Assembly (NCBI RefSeq): GCF_034350045.1
Contig: NZ_CP133781.1
Coordinates: 442,001-506,000 of the forward strand
Reading direction: 5' to 3'
Length of the DNA: 64,000 nt
Origin: Pseudomonas sp. CCI4.2
Lineage (GTDB): Bacteria > Pseudomonadota > Gammaproteobacteria > Pseudomonadales > Pseudomonadaceae
Positions within the stretch are counted from its first letter, which is position 1, and each line of letters opens with the position of its first letter. The translations under genes and the position numbers were made by a program. Below the pieces are notes generated by a model. That model did no database searches. It saw only the letters and a program-made list of their open reading frames with translations, and had not been told where the DNA came from. Positions 23,172-32,800 of this stretch are shown piece by piece.

Positions 23172-24431
23172 ATGCCTGCTCAAACCCTCCGCCTCTCCGA
23201 TCGACAGCTCAAGGGAGTCAAACCCGCGTCCAAGGATTACGTCCTTACTGACGGTGACGGTTTGCAGCTCCGAGTACGCAGCAACGGCTCGTTACTGTGG
23301 AATTTCAATTACCGCGAACCGGTGACCAAGAAGCGTATCAACATTGGCTTCGGGACTTATCCCGAACTGTCACTGGCGAATGCACGAAAGATGGCAGTCG
23401 ATGCGCGCGAGCTGCTCGCCCAGGGCATCGATCCGAAGGTGCAACGCAATACGTTGAATGAAGCTAAGCGCGCAGAAACGGAACACACCTTTGAGAATGT
23501 GGCCACCGCCTGGTTCGAGCTCAAGAAAGACTCGGTCACTCCGGCCTACGCCGAGGACATCTGGCGGTCGCTCACGCTGCACGTGTTCCCAGATTTGAAG
23601 ACGACTCCACTCGCGAAAATCACTGCGCCGATGGTGATCGGATTGCTTCGCCCAATCGAAGCGAAAGGCAGCCTGGAGACGGTCAAACGTCTTAGCCAGC
23701 GGCTAAACGAGATCATGACCTACGGCGTAAACTCCGGCCTGATCTTCGCCAACCCGCTCAGTGGCATACGGGCGGTTTTCAAGAAACCCAAGAAAGAAAA
23801 CATGGCAGCGCTTCCACCCGAAGAGCTCCCCGAGCTCATGCTGGAAATCGCAAATGCCATCATCAAGCGCACGACCCGTTGCCTCATCGAATGGCAGTTG
23901 CACACGATGACTCGGCCCGCCGAGGCGGCGACTACCCGATGGGCAGACATCGACTTCGACAAACGCATCTGGACCATCCCTCCGGAGCGAATGAAAAAGC
24001 GTCGTCCGCACACAATCCCGCTGACCGAACATGCACTCTCGTTATTGGAGACGCTTAAGCCCCATAGCGGCCACAGGGAATATGTGTTCCCGTCAGATAG
24101 AAGCCCGCGCACCCATGCGAATAGCCAGACAGCCAACATGGCGTTGAAACGAATGGGCTTTCAGGACCGCTTGGTCAGCCACGGCATGCGCTCCATGGCC
24201 AGCACAATCCTGAACGAACATGGATGGGATCCGGAGCTAATCGAAGTCGCGCTGGCGCATGTCGATAAAGACGAAGTTCGAAGCGCCTACAACCGGGCGG
24301 ATTACATCGAACGCCGACGCCCGATGATGGCGTGGTGGAGTGAGCATATTCAGAAGGCGACAATGGGCAGCTTGTCTGTAACTGCACTCAATGATGCTAG
24401 AAACCACGAGCCTGTGACCGACAGACGCTAG
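23172..24431 (+). CDS. P4-type tyrosine recombinase (site-specific integrase)
   Basis: The 419-residue integrase has the N-terminal DUF4102 arm-binding domain (about 5-90, ending in the IGFGTYPELSLANARK motif), a SAM-like core-binding domain (about 105-205) and the catalytic domain. The catalytic residues appear to be Arg248 (TMTRPAEA), His337-x-x-Arg340 (HGMR), His363 (LAHVDKD) and Tyr373 (SAYNRADY). The family inserts islands into tRNA or ssrA 3' ends, and ssrA lies immediately upstream. The ATG at 23172 follows GAGGA. A longer frame to 23058 crosses the repeats and is unlikely. It appears intact. Confidence 0.93.
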   Translation: MPAQTLRLSDRQLKGVKPASKDYVLTDGDGLQLRVRSNGSLLWNFNYREPVTKKRINIGFGTYPELSLANARKMAVDARELLAQGIDPKVQRNTLNEAKRAETEHTFENVATAWFELKKDSVTPAYAEDIWRSLTLHVFPDLKTTPLAKITAPMVIGLLRPIEAKGSLETVKRLSQRLNEIMTYGVNSGLIFANPLSGIRAVFKKPKKENMAALPPEELPELMLEIANAIIKRTTRCLIEWQLHTMTRPAEAATTRWADIDFDKRIWTIPPERMKKRRPHTIPLTEHALSLLETLKPHSGHREYVFPSDRSPRTHANSQTANMALKRMGFQDRLVSHGMRSMASTILNEHGWDPELIEVALAHVDKDEVRSAYNRADYIERRRPMMAWWSEHIQKATMGSLSVTALNDARNHEPVTDRR

Positions 24432-24461
24432 CTACCAGATGATTTAGACGGGGAAGAGGTC

Positions 24462-25367
24462 TTGGGTAAATATATGCAGTGGTTGAAAAGCAAGTTCGCG
24501 GAGACACCAGTACCTTATCGATTTTACTCGGCCTCCTTGGCTTTGTTCGCTCTTGGGGTTCTCCTATCACGCGTCTGGGATAAAGCCGCTATCGATATTG
24601 CGAACACAATATCTTCAGCCTTGATCATTGGCGGATTTCTCATGTGGTGTCTTCCTGCAGCACGTTGGATGCGAGACGTTTGGGAGAGGCCATTTGGCAA
24701 GACACCTATCGTTCTGTTGCATGTGCTGGTCTTGCTCGTGGCAACCAGTCTCTCGCGCTTTGTAGTTTCCGACGCACTCGGCTTGCCACCGCAGTCGTTT
24801 GATTTAACCGTGGGATTTCTCGCTTTACTCTTTTACCTGCCTGCATGGATGGCGGTAGCTGCCGTAATTTTTGTGATTTTTGGTTTCCTGCTATTTGTAG
24901 CCGTTTTGATCGTAATGTTCGTCGTAGGATCAGTCCAAATTCTCGCGCCTTTATTGAAGGTCGTCGGATTCAATTATTCGCCTACGCGAAATTCGGCCAT
25001 GGCTCTTTTTCACTCGGCGGGCGCCATTGCGACTGGGCTTGTTTTGCTCACAAGCTACTCCTTCCTAACCGAGGCATACCAACCTTGGATTCTATCGGCG
25101 ATCAGGCTTGTCGCCGTTAAAGCCGACTTCCATTCAGCGCCTAATTATCCAGGTGTAAACCCAGGTGAGAGGGTGCATCCACTCGAAAATGGGTACATAG
25201 CCTACGCCCGTGTCCAAGACGACAAAAGCCTAGTTATCGGCGTGAGATCTCAGGATACGAATAGGTATGATCAGTCGCTCCCTAACCCGATTCCCTCGGT
25301 TAAAGAAATGAAGCTGCCTTTTTTTGAAATACACCGTTTGCCGGAAGAGCGTAGCTCCTCCAACTGA
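24462..25367 (+). CDS. Polytopic membrane protein of unknown function
   Basis: The 301-residue frame has five or six hydrophobic segments: about 22-37, 47-64, 82-99, 115-133, 133-160 (a long one) and 181-202. A soluble C-terminal stretch of about 95 residues (after AIRLVAVK) probably lies outside the membrane. No motif is recognised. The start is either the TTG at 24462, which has GAAGAGG upstream, or the ATG at 24474. It is 30 bp after the integrase on the same strand and so belongs to the island. Possible roles, all speculative, include a membrane effector or an exclusion protein. Confidence 0.7.
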   Translation: MGKYMQWLKSKFAETPVPYRFYSASLALFALGVLLSRVWDKAAIDIANTISSALIIGGFLMWCLPAARWMRDVWERPFGKTPIVLLHVLVLLVATSLSRFVVSDALGLPPQSFDLTVGFLALLFYLPAWMAVAAVIFVIFGFLLFVAVLIVMFVVGSVQILAPLLKVVGFNYSPTRNSAMALFHSAGAIATGLVLLTSYSFLTEAYQPWILSAIRLVAVKADFHSAPNYPGVNPGERVHPLENGYIAYARVQDDKSLVIGVRSQDTNRYDQSLPNPIPSVKEMKLPFFEIHRLPEERSSSN

Positions 25368-25442
25368 TTCATAGCACGTCATGCCGCAGGCAGAGTGGCA
25401 CCGCTGCCATCTGCAACTGAACCAGCACAATTGGAGTCATCG

Positions 25443-25714
25443 GTGGCGACCAGTGCAGTCGGTGGCGACAGTCGCCGAATCCTGAATTTCCGCGCCCCTC
25501 CGGCCAAGCCCCTGCGCATGGCAAGGCTCTGCATCCCCATGCGCAGGGGCTCACATTTAAAGACAAACGAATGGTTAATCGCGTATCCCTCACGACTCAC
25601 GATTATGTTCAAAAGCAGCTCGATAACCTTTTCATGGCGACAGTGGCGACAGTGGCGACAACCCACGTCCTGCCTGGCCTGGCGCATGGCGACAAAAGTG
25701 GCGACAGTCGCCAC
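25443..25714. repeat. Iteron-like cluster of GTGGCGACA 9-mers
   Basis: GTGGCGAC at 25443 and GTGGCGACA at 25462 are followed by a tandem run of three 9-mers at 25634-25660 (the first has A in place of G), then ATGGCGACA at 25686 and a 17-bp palindrome at 25698-25714 whose halves are GTGGCGAC and GTCGCCAC. Inverted copies recur at 27908-27968, inside the small gene after the DUF3987 frame. Iterons like these often bind replication initiators. The function here is inferred. Confidence 0.65.
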
Positions 25715-26455
25715 TTTGTCGACGACATCGGTTAAAGGCTTGACCACTTTTAACCACAGGCGTACGAATCATCACGTAAGCCGCTGTCATCGACAGCAAC
25801 CCTTAGAGGAAGCCTGAACCTAAAAGGTTACGCCACCGTGTGGATGGTTCAACCAAGTGCGATTAGCGTCCGATAGCTCGCACGGTTACAGCTCCGGCTG
25901 TGATGGATGCCTACTTCACCTCAATGCCGTCCGCGGCATCTGCTCTCCACATCGCTGCCCAGCAGCAACTTCACTCCTTGGCTCATGTCCTGAACCAACT
26001 CGTGCCTGTCTCTTTCTTATGGAAAGAGACAGGCACTCAAACCACTGCTGCAGCCCATGCCGTACGGGCCTTTGCGGCAGTTCACTTAGTGACAATCGGT
26101 GTGACAAACACCAACGTCACCCGCCACAGCGTTGCCGATGATGGTGCCGCAGCCCACGGAATGGACTGCACCTGACTGACAGTCAGGCATGCCCCGGTCA
26201 TCGACATCACTGCCTGCACTCACCTCAGGATCTCGCGGCATTGGTCTCGTCAGCCAGCGCAGCCTCCACCCGCCCATCTCTTCGAGATGTTCAGGAGGCC
26301 AGGTCATGAGATGCCCACGCTCCCGGTCGTAAGGAGCCGCCCAGTCCCGCGTCAGTGGACACCCTAACAGGCCGCAGGGGCCTTGATCCCTGATAACACT
26401 CAGCATTCGTGGCGGGATGACGTGGGGAAAACCGGGAGAACAGGAGAGACGCGTG
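25715..26455. other. Non-coding or weakly coding stretch before the DUF3987 gene
   Basis: No gene is firmly supported. An open frame at 25903-26175 on the plus strand could encode about 90 residues, but there is no ribosome binding site and no recognised family. A strong hairpin at 26003-26035 lies inside that frame and is listed separately. The rest (26176-26455) holds nothing I recognise. Confidence 0.5.
26003..26035. repeat. Perfect 14-bp inverted repeat
   Basis: TGCCTGTCTCTTTC and GAAAGAGACAGGCA pair perfectly around the 5-base loop TTATG. No T-run follows, so a standard terminator is unlikely. It sits between the iteron-like repeats and the DUF3987 gene and could be part of an origin or regulatory site. 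Confidence 0.75.
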
Positions 26456-27856
26456 ATGCTGCAACGAATCTGGCGCTCGCCGCCACAGCCATTGCTGGAG
26501 GCCAACCCAGCACCCTTGGATTATCCGGTGGCCGCACTCGGTGATCTACTCGCCTCCGCCGTTGAACGCCTGGCCCAGGTACTCGGCGTACCTCAGGCCA
26601 TGGCCGCACAATCGGTACTGGCCACGTCGGCACTGGCGACTCAAGGCCACGCCAACGTAGAACTGGACGGGCGGATTTATCCGCTGTCGCTGTACCTGCT
26701 AACCGTGGCGTCGTCCGGAGATCGCAAAACCGCCGTGGACCGCTGGGCACTGCAACCCGCCCGCGAATGGGAACGCCAGCAGTGGAAGGCATACCGGGAA
26801 AAGCTTGCCCGCTATCGCGCCAACGTCGCGAAGTCCCAGCTACTTCTGACCACTAACGAGGGAGGCGAAGACCCGCCGATCTTTACCGAGCCGGAGCCAG
26901 CCACACCTCGATTGATCAGCAGCGAACCAACCATCGAAGCACTGACCAAGAGCTTGTGTTTTGGTTTGCCCAGCATGGGCCTATTCAGTGACGAAGGCGG
27001 TCAATTTCTCGGCAGCAGCACCATGAGCCGCGACAATCGCCTCAAGGCCGTGACCACTCTATCAGCGCTGTGGGATGGCAGTCCCATTGACCGCTCGCGG
27101 TCCATGCCAGGCGAAAGCCTGCGGGCCTATGACCGACGCCTCAGTCTGCACTTGATGCTGCAACCTTGTCTCGCGGGACAATTGCTCAAGGACCCGCTGC
27201 TCAACGGTCAGGGCATCTTCGCCCGCTGCCTGATCATCTGACCAAACAGCCTCGCCGGGCAGCGCCTTTATCAGCCGGTCGATCTGAGCAAACACCCCCA
27301 ACTGCAACGTTATCGCCAACGCATCAGCACCTTGCTGCATCGCCCCTGGAGCGTGGGCAACGATGGGTCGCTGGAGCCTAAAGCCCTGCCCCTCCGAAGC
27401 CTGGCCCGACAAACCTGGATCAACCTGCACGACACCATCGAAACGCAACTCGGCGAGTTCGGTGAACTGGCCAATGTCCGGGCCAGCGCCTCCAAGACTG
27501 CGGACAACGTGCTGCGCATCGCCGGAGTGTTTGCCGTGCTGGAAGACAGCGAAATGATCGAGGTCACGCACATCCAACGCGCCTCGACGTTGATGGACTA
27601 CTACCTCACCGAAATCCAGCGCCTGACTGAACAGGAACCCGCCAACACCTTGCTGGAAGAGTCCGACCGGCTGCTGCGCTGGCTGCAGGAAAAGCACTGG
27701 TCGACGTTTACCGTTCGCGACCTGCTGCGCAACGGTCCGCGCTTCGCCCGCAAAAGCAGTCATCACACCCTGACCCTACTGGTCGAGCTGATGGACCACC
27801 AATGGCTGAGCACTGACGGCCGCAACTTCGAGGTGCGTGATGTTTCGACTCAATGA
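26456..27856 (+). pseudogene. DUF3987-type gene interrupted by an in-frame TGA
   Basis: One continuous frame from the ATG at 26456 to 27856 is broken only by a TGA at 27239-27241 (codon 262 of 467). Upstream, a P-loop-like SSGDRKTAVDRWAL and the SDEGGQFLGS motif identify a DUF3987 protein, a family found with phage and plasmid replication genes. Downstream the homology-like reading continues (SLAGQRLYQPVDLS, ASASKTADNVLRIAGV). The context FARCLII-stop-PNSLAGQRLY suggests a tryptophan TGG changed to TGA. Either the gene is dead, or two fragments are made. It is followed by overlapping downstream genes. Confidence 0.8.
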
Positions 27857-28176
27857 AGCCCTGCGTAACCGACGCAGCCAAGTCAAAAAAGCCCCGCCCT
27901 TACAAGTTGTCGCCACGTCCCGCGCTAGCTACCACGCGGGTTGTCGCCACCGTCGCCGTTGTCGCCAAAAACCAAGCCGACGACGTCCTCATTGAGGATT
28001 TGATGGATCAACTGCGCAGGGAAGGTGCAGATCTATTTTACCTGGATAACCAGCTGTGCCTACGACCGATGGACTGGAATCAATTCCACCGGGTGAGTGA
28101 TAACTGGCGTGATCTGCTGGCCTACCTGCACAGGCATGAGGAGGAGAACCAAAATGGCTCTCGTCGGCAGGCGTGA
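27853..28176 (+). CDS. Small protein of unknown function in the island recombinase module
   Basis: The 107-residue protein starts at an ATG overlapping the stop of the DUF3987 frame (ATGA). Its basic N-terminus is followed by the sequence RVVATVAVVAKN, encoded by the TGTCGCCAC repeats, and then by an acidic, helical second half (LIEDLMDQLRREGADLFYLD). It overlaps the next gene by 23 bp. No family is recognised. The tight overlaps suggest it is a real, translated member of the module. Confidence 0.65.
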   Translation: MKPCVTDAAKSKKPRPYKLSPRPALATTRVVATVAVVAKNQADDVLIEDLMDQLRREGADLFYLDNQLCLRPMDWNQFHRVSDNWRDLLAYLHRHEEENQNGSRRQA

Positions 28177-29134
28177 CGGCCGCAATTTTGGCTACGGCCG
28201 CCAGTTGAGTTATGCCGGTCCGCAAGCGCTCAAGGATCTGTTCGGCGGCGGTCACTTCGCCACGGTGAAAGCGCATAGCGATCGCTGGAAGGCGTTCATG
28301 CATTGGTGTCGGTCAGAGGACGGTCCCGGCTACAACGATGCGCGTCAGATTGATCGCAGCACGTTGCAGAACTACGCCGCGTACCTGCGTCAGCAGATCC
28401 AGCAAGGCGACCTCGGAATCGCTACCGCGCAGAACCGCCTGAGCAGCGTCAACCGTGCCCTCGCCGCGCTGCGCGGTGATCAGGACGTCAAGATCGTCAG
28501 TCCGAGCCGGGCGCTAAGCATGCAGCGATCGACCATCCGCACCTGCGCACCAAACGGCCAGGATCGCCAACACGTACGGCGAGTGCTTGAGGCACTAAGC
28601 GAACAGCGCCACAACCGGGTGGCCGCGATTGTTCTGTTGGCGAGAGAAACGGGCATGCGCCTGCGCGAAGCGATCCTGGCTGACCTGCCACGCCTGCAAC
28701 GCGAGGCAGAACAACTAGGTCGCATCAATATTCAAGACGGTACCAAGGGCGGTCGCTCAGGGGCATCAGCGCCGCGATGGATCGCGGCTACTCAAGAGGT
28801 GAAGACGGCGGTGGAGTTGGCTAGAGATGCGTCGCCGCCCGGTAGCCGCAATTTGCTGGCTGGAGAAGAAAGCTACGCTGCGTTCTTGCAACAGACCGTG
28901 CGTCCTGCTCGAGAAATTTTGCATGAGCAAGGAATTAAAGGCTTTCATGAATTGCGAGCGGCCTACGCCTGCGAACGTTACGAGGAGCTTACGAACCACT
29001 CCGCCCCCATTAATGGTGGCAATTGCTATCGCCTTAACCGCGACCTTGATCGACAGGTGCGCCAACAGATCAGCGTTGAGCTCGGGCATAACCGGAATGA
29101 TGTGGTATCGGCTTACATTGGAGGTCGAGCGTGA
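28154..29134 (+). CDS. Second tyrosine recombinase (Integrase_1-like)
   Basis: The 326-residue protein has a SAM-like DNA-binding region (about 35-110) and a tyrosine-recombinase catalytic domain. The catalytic set appears to be Arg169 (ETGMRLREA), His265-x-x-Arg268 (HELR), His312 (ELGHNRNDV) and Tyr321 (SAYIGG). It starts at the ATG at 28154 with AGGAGGAG upstream. It is unlike the P4-type integrase at 23172 and probably serves a different step, such as resolution or a nested element. The last four bases overlap the next gene. Confidence 0.82.
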   Translation: MALVGRRDGRNFGYGRQLSYAGPQALKDLFGGGHFATVKAHSDRWKAFMHWCRSEDGPGYNDARQIDRSTLQNYAAYLRQQIQQGDLGIATAQNRLSSVNRALAALRGDQDVKIVSPSRALSMQRSTIRTCAPNGQDRQHVRRVLEALSEQRHNRVAAIVLLARETGMRLREAILADLPRLQREAEQLGRINIQDGTKGGRSGASAPRWIAATQEVKTAVELARDASPPGSRNLLAGEESYAAFLQQTVRPAREILHEQGIKGFHELRAAYACERYEELTNHSAPINGGNCYRLNRDLDRQVRQQISVELGHNRNDVVSAYIGGRA

Positions 29135-29412
29135 CCAGACCCTTTGATATGGCGCTGTTCCTGAGCGGTGTCCTGACCGGTTCGAAGGCCACGCAGCAAC
29201 GTCACTTAAAGCAAGCCCAGATCATGCAAGCGGCCATTCAACAACGATGGCAACAAGACAATCCCTGGGCTTGGCAGCGCAAGTATGTGCGTTGGTTCTT
29301 CACCCAATACCTGAAAAATCATTCCGATGACACCCGATGTTACTATCGACTCACTGCTCTATTGATCGGAAAACGATTAGGGCGTCAGCTGTGCTCACTG
29401 AGTACTCGATAA
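29131..29412 (+). CDS. Small protein of unknown function after the second recombinase
   Basis: The 93-residue protein begins with a GTG that overlaps the recombinase stop (GTGA). It is basic and Gln/Trp-rich (RHLKQAQIMQAAIQQRWQQD, then WAWQRKYVRWFFTQYL). No motif or family is recognised. The overlap indicates translational coupling to the recombinase, so it could be an accessory factor. That is an inference from position only. Confidence 0.6.
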   Translation: MTRPFDMALFLSGVLTGSKATQQRHLKQAQIMQAAIQQRWQQDNPWAWQRKYVRWFFTQYLKNHSDDTRCYYRLTALLIGKRLGRQLCSLSTR

Positions 29413-29805
29413 ACTGAATGCGAGTAGCGGGAGACGCCGTTTGAGGACTATCTCTGTCACCGAAGCGGTATCGAAAAGTAGCGTGAGCAGAGCAAAAGGA
29501 TATGCACAAAAATATCAAACTAGATGTACTTTCCACCAATATCGGTTGATAGTATCAATTATGCATATTCAAGCCCTGGAGGTGAATAGTAAATAATCAC
29601 AACTACTCTAGGATCGACTTCAAACACGACTTAAACCTACTAATATCGGATCACTCGAGAGATTCACCGAAATAACTAACACACCATCCGCATTACATAT
29701 AAAAACAGCGCCTGCCCTACCGATCTCACGAAAGGGGCAAACTTCCTATATCATCTGACCTACAAAAATCACCGCGACATAGAAAAAATCTTAACTGTAA
29801 CTATA
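29413..29805. other. AT-rich gap with no gene seen
   Basis: This stretch is clearly richer in A+T than the flanks on the left. It lies between the recombinase module and the 3' end of the helicase gene. I see no supported open frame, RNA or strong hairpin in it. Confidence 0.5.
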
Positions 29806-32800
29806 TTACACTGATACGAAAATCTTCAGATCAACATCGTTGCTGTGAGCCGTCGATATCCAGCTCTGAACTAACTGGTATGCCTGAAGGGATTCCGGAC
29901 TTCCTCCATGGCCTTTATTAAGTTGCCCTTCGAAATGAGACGCCGAAAAACTATTTGCGGCGACTATCCAAACTTCCTTTCGTACGCGGCTTGACTTCCG
30001 TCTTTGAGCGATAATTTTCCAAGCTTCTTCAACTGCTGCCTCTCTCGCTTTCTCGTCAGGAGCTTCAAACCTAACACCCTGCAGCAGTCTTACCCTTTCT
30101 GCCATTTTCTCCGGTGCATTTCGCGTGGGCCAAGCCACTGCTAAAACACCCCAGTTTGCAGCCTTGAGATTTTTGTCGCCAGATATGAGCATCTCTATAT
30201 TTTTGATGGCTTGCCCACCTACCTCTGCTAGCGCACCAGCGGATGACTGCGGGTTCACTACAGCACTGCCACACTTGACATGAACATAAATCAGCTTACT
30301 CACTGATGAGATTATAAAATCAGCAGGCTCGGTGTCCATGTCTGTACAAAACACAAGATCAACATCAGGGATATACCTGTGAAATGGGCCTAACTGGGAT
30401 CTTGTAGGATCGAGACGAGAGTTCTCTTTCAGCTTATCAAGCAGGAAAAATATAGAATCTTCATTAAATTCCTCACCGACTACCTGAATGACTTTCTTCT
30501 TACCCTTAATTTTTTCAACATAACCTTTCTCATCAAGTTGATCGTTGAGCAGGTCAGGCATACCGATTACTATATTTTGCAAACTAGAAGTGGCAATTTT
30601 AAATTCACCCTCAACAGGAAGCTTTAGCTCGTAAAACCTGCCCTTGGAGTAACTCACGCCACCATCCAAAAGAACCTTGTGCAGATTATCATGTAAAGGC
30701 TCAAGAAAATCTCCGTATTGCTCACCGCGTCCGTTGATATCGTATAAAATTTCAACCTGCGACTCGAAAACCACAAAAGGGCTATGAACACAGAGGGAAA
30801 TATTAACTTTGAACTCCGGAAAGCCCGAATCAAAAATCAACCCATTGTTATTTTCAAAATATATAAAATTATTATCTATTGCAACATCTTTCCCATCATA
30901 TTTTACCTGGATAGGCTGGGGAAAATCACTAAAGTCAATTATCACACTTTCGATACAAAGAGCGAGATTAACCGGAATAGGCTTAGCAAATGAATGTAAA
31001 AGATTACTATTTACCACCCTATCAACAGAGATCACACCTTCCATAAACTCAAGCCATTGATCTAGCTCATCCAGCATATATTGACCATCTTTTTGATCAG
31101 AGATTCTTCCTGAGTCAACTCCTACGTAATAACTACTTTGTTTCCCGCCAAGAATGTCAAAGTTATCACATTTTACAGTTGCAACACGATACGCCGAATT
31201 CCGCTGCAGATCAGCTATAGCTTCGAGATCTCGCCCCTTTATCGAAACACTTTCCGGGCGTTTATTTGTTGTCCCAACAGACTTACTGCTTGCTTCCTTT
31301 GTAACGGTCTTATCACCCAAACCCATTACATTGAGTAATCTTGCGGGCTCGATAGCGCCACCGATACATAATTCCGCATCGTAGCTAAATTTTCGCCCCC
31401 TACTATCATAGACAGCAACAATTTCCTGCTGGAATTTTTTTAGAAGCGTAATTTCTAGCGAGGGTTCAAAAAAGAATTGATCTTTTAAAAATCTCGACCT
31501 ATTAAAGGCTATTGAAACAATAACCTTAATCCCCCCCGCAACCTGGAAGGTCTTGGCCAGCTCGCCAGACTGATTACTTCTCCAATAAAGCAAATCAGTA
31601 GCTGCTTGAACATTAAAATTACTAAACGTATTAACAAAGCAAACCGATGCAGTAGGAATTACTAGCGAGGCTTCAGGCCTAAAATCATTTATATCAAATT
31701 TCTTCAAAAACCTATTACCATAATAACTGGCATCTGGAAAAGAGCTTAGATAGATTTCAATGAGCTTGTTAACATCCAATGAGGATATAAACTTACGGGC
31801 TGCCGCGGGCGTACTAAGTGACTTGTCGAAGTACCGATAATTTATCCAAATCCTTTCATTAGCGTTAACACCACACTCGATAACTAACGGCTTAACCCCC
31901 TTATATAACCTAACAATACGACCTATCGTCTGAACTAGCTCACGACCTGAGTTCACCGCATACGTGAGAACCAGCAGCTTTGCCTGAGGAATGTCAACAC
32001 CTTCATCAAGCTTTCTCTGATGAATAATTATCTCATATTCCGAATCGCGTAAATTTGCAGGGACATCCACTTTCACATTTGCTCTAGGATCTTTTACGTA
32101 TTGTTCATGAACCGCCAAGACCGTAAAAGACTCATTCAACAAATGGTAGTAACGCTCTATATCCGAAAATTCCTTACACTTAACAATGCATTTAGCACCA
32201 GGGTTATCTTTCAAAAAAAGACTTATGCTGTCCACTAGCGCATCAAATTTCGCCACGCAGAATTCTGGCTCCGTCAACACTCCTTGATGTAAAGCCTCTT
32301 CAAATGTATAGATAAAACTTGAGCCATCATCGATATCAAATTGAAATAAATCGTTCCGATACGGAGTTGCCGTAATCACAATTTTATGTGCTCCAGCATT
32401 ACGCACTAGCCCTTTCCAAATAGGTGAGGGTTCGGAGTGCCCCTCATCAACTATAATTAGATCAATATTACCCTTAAGATCTTCAAGTTCCCCTGAAGAA
32501 AAACTTACAAGCTTTTGAAAAGTAGATACATATATTCCGGGCTTACTAGTATCATCAACATCATCGAAAACGCTTTTCTTGATTCCTTTGTAGTTCGGCA
32601 CAAGCGACTCAAAAAAACGTCCATTTATTTCTTTAACTAGCTGATCACAAACAGCTCTACGATGGCATAAAACAAGCACTCTAGATTGCTTGCATGCGTG
32701 TGCTACAACAGCTATGACTCCTGATTTACCTGCTCCCGTTGGCAAGCTTATCAGGCAAGATTTTGAATCCAGTGTATCAACTGGTCTTTTTACGTATTTC

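Noticed and set aside
25379..25817. Open frames on both strands over the GTGGCGACA repeats
   Set aside because: They arise from the 9-bp repeat, which keeps all frames open; no ribosome binding site or family was seen.
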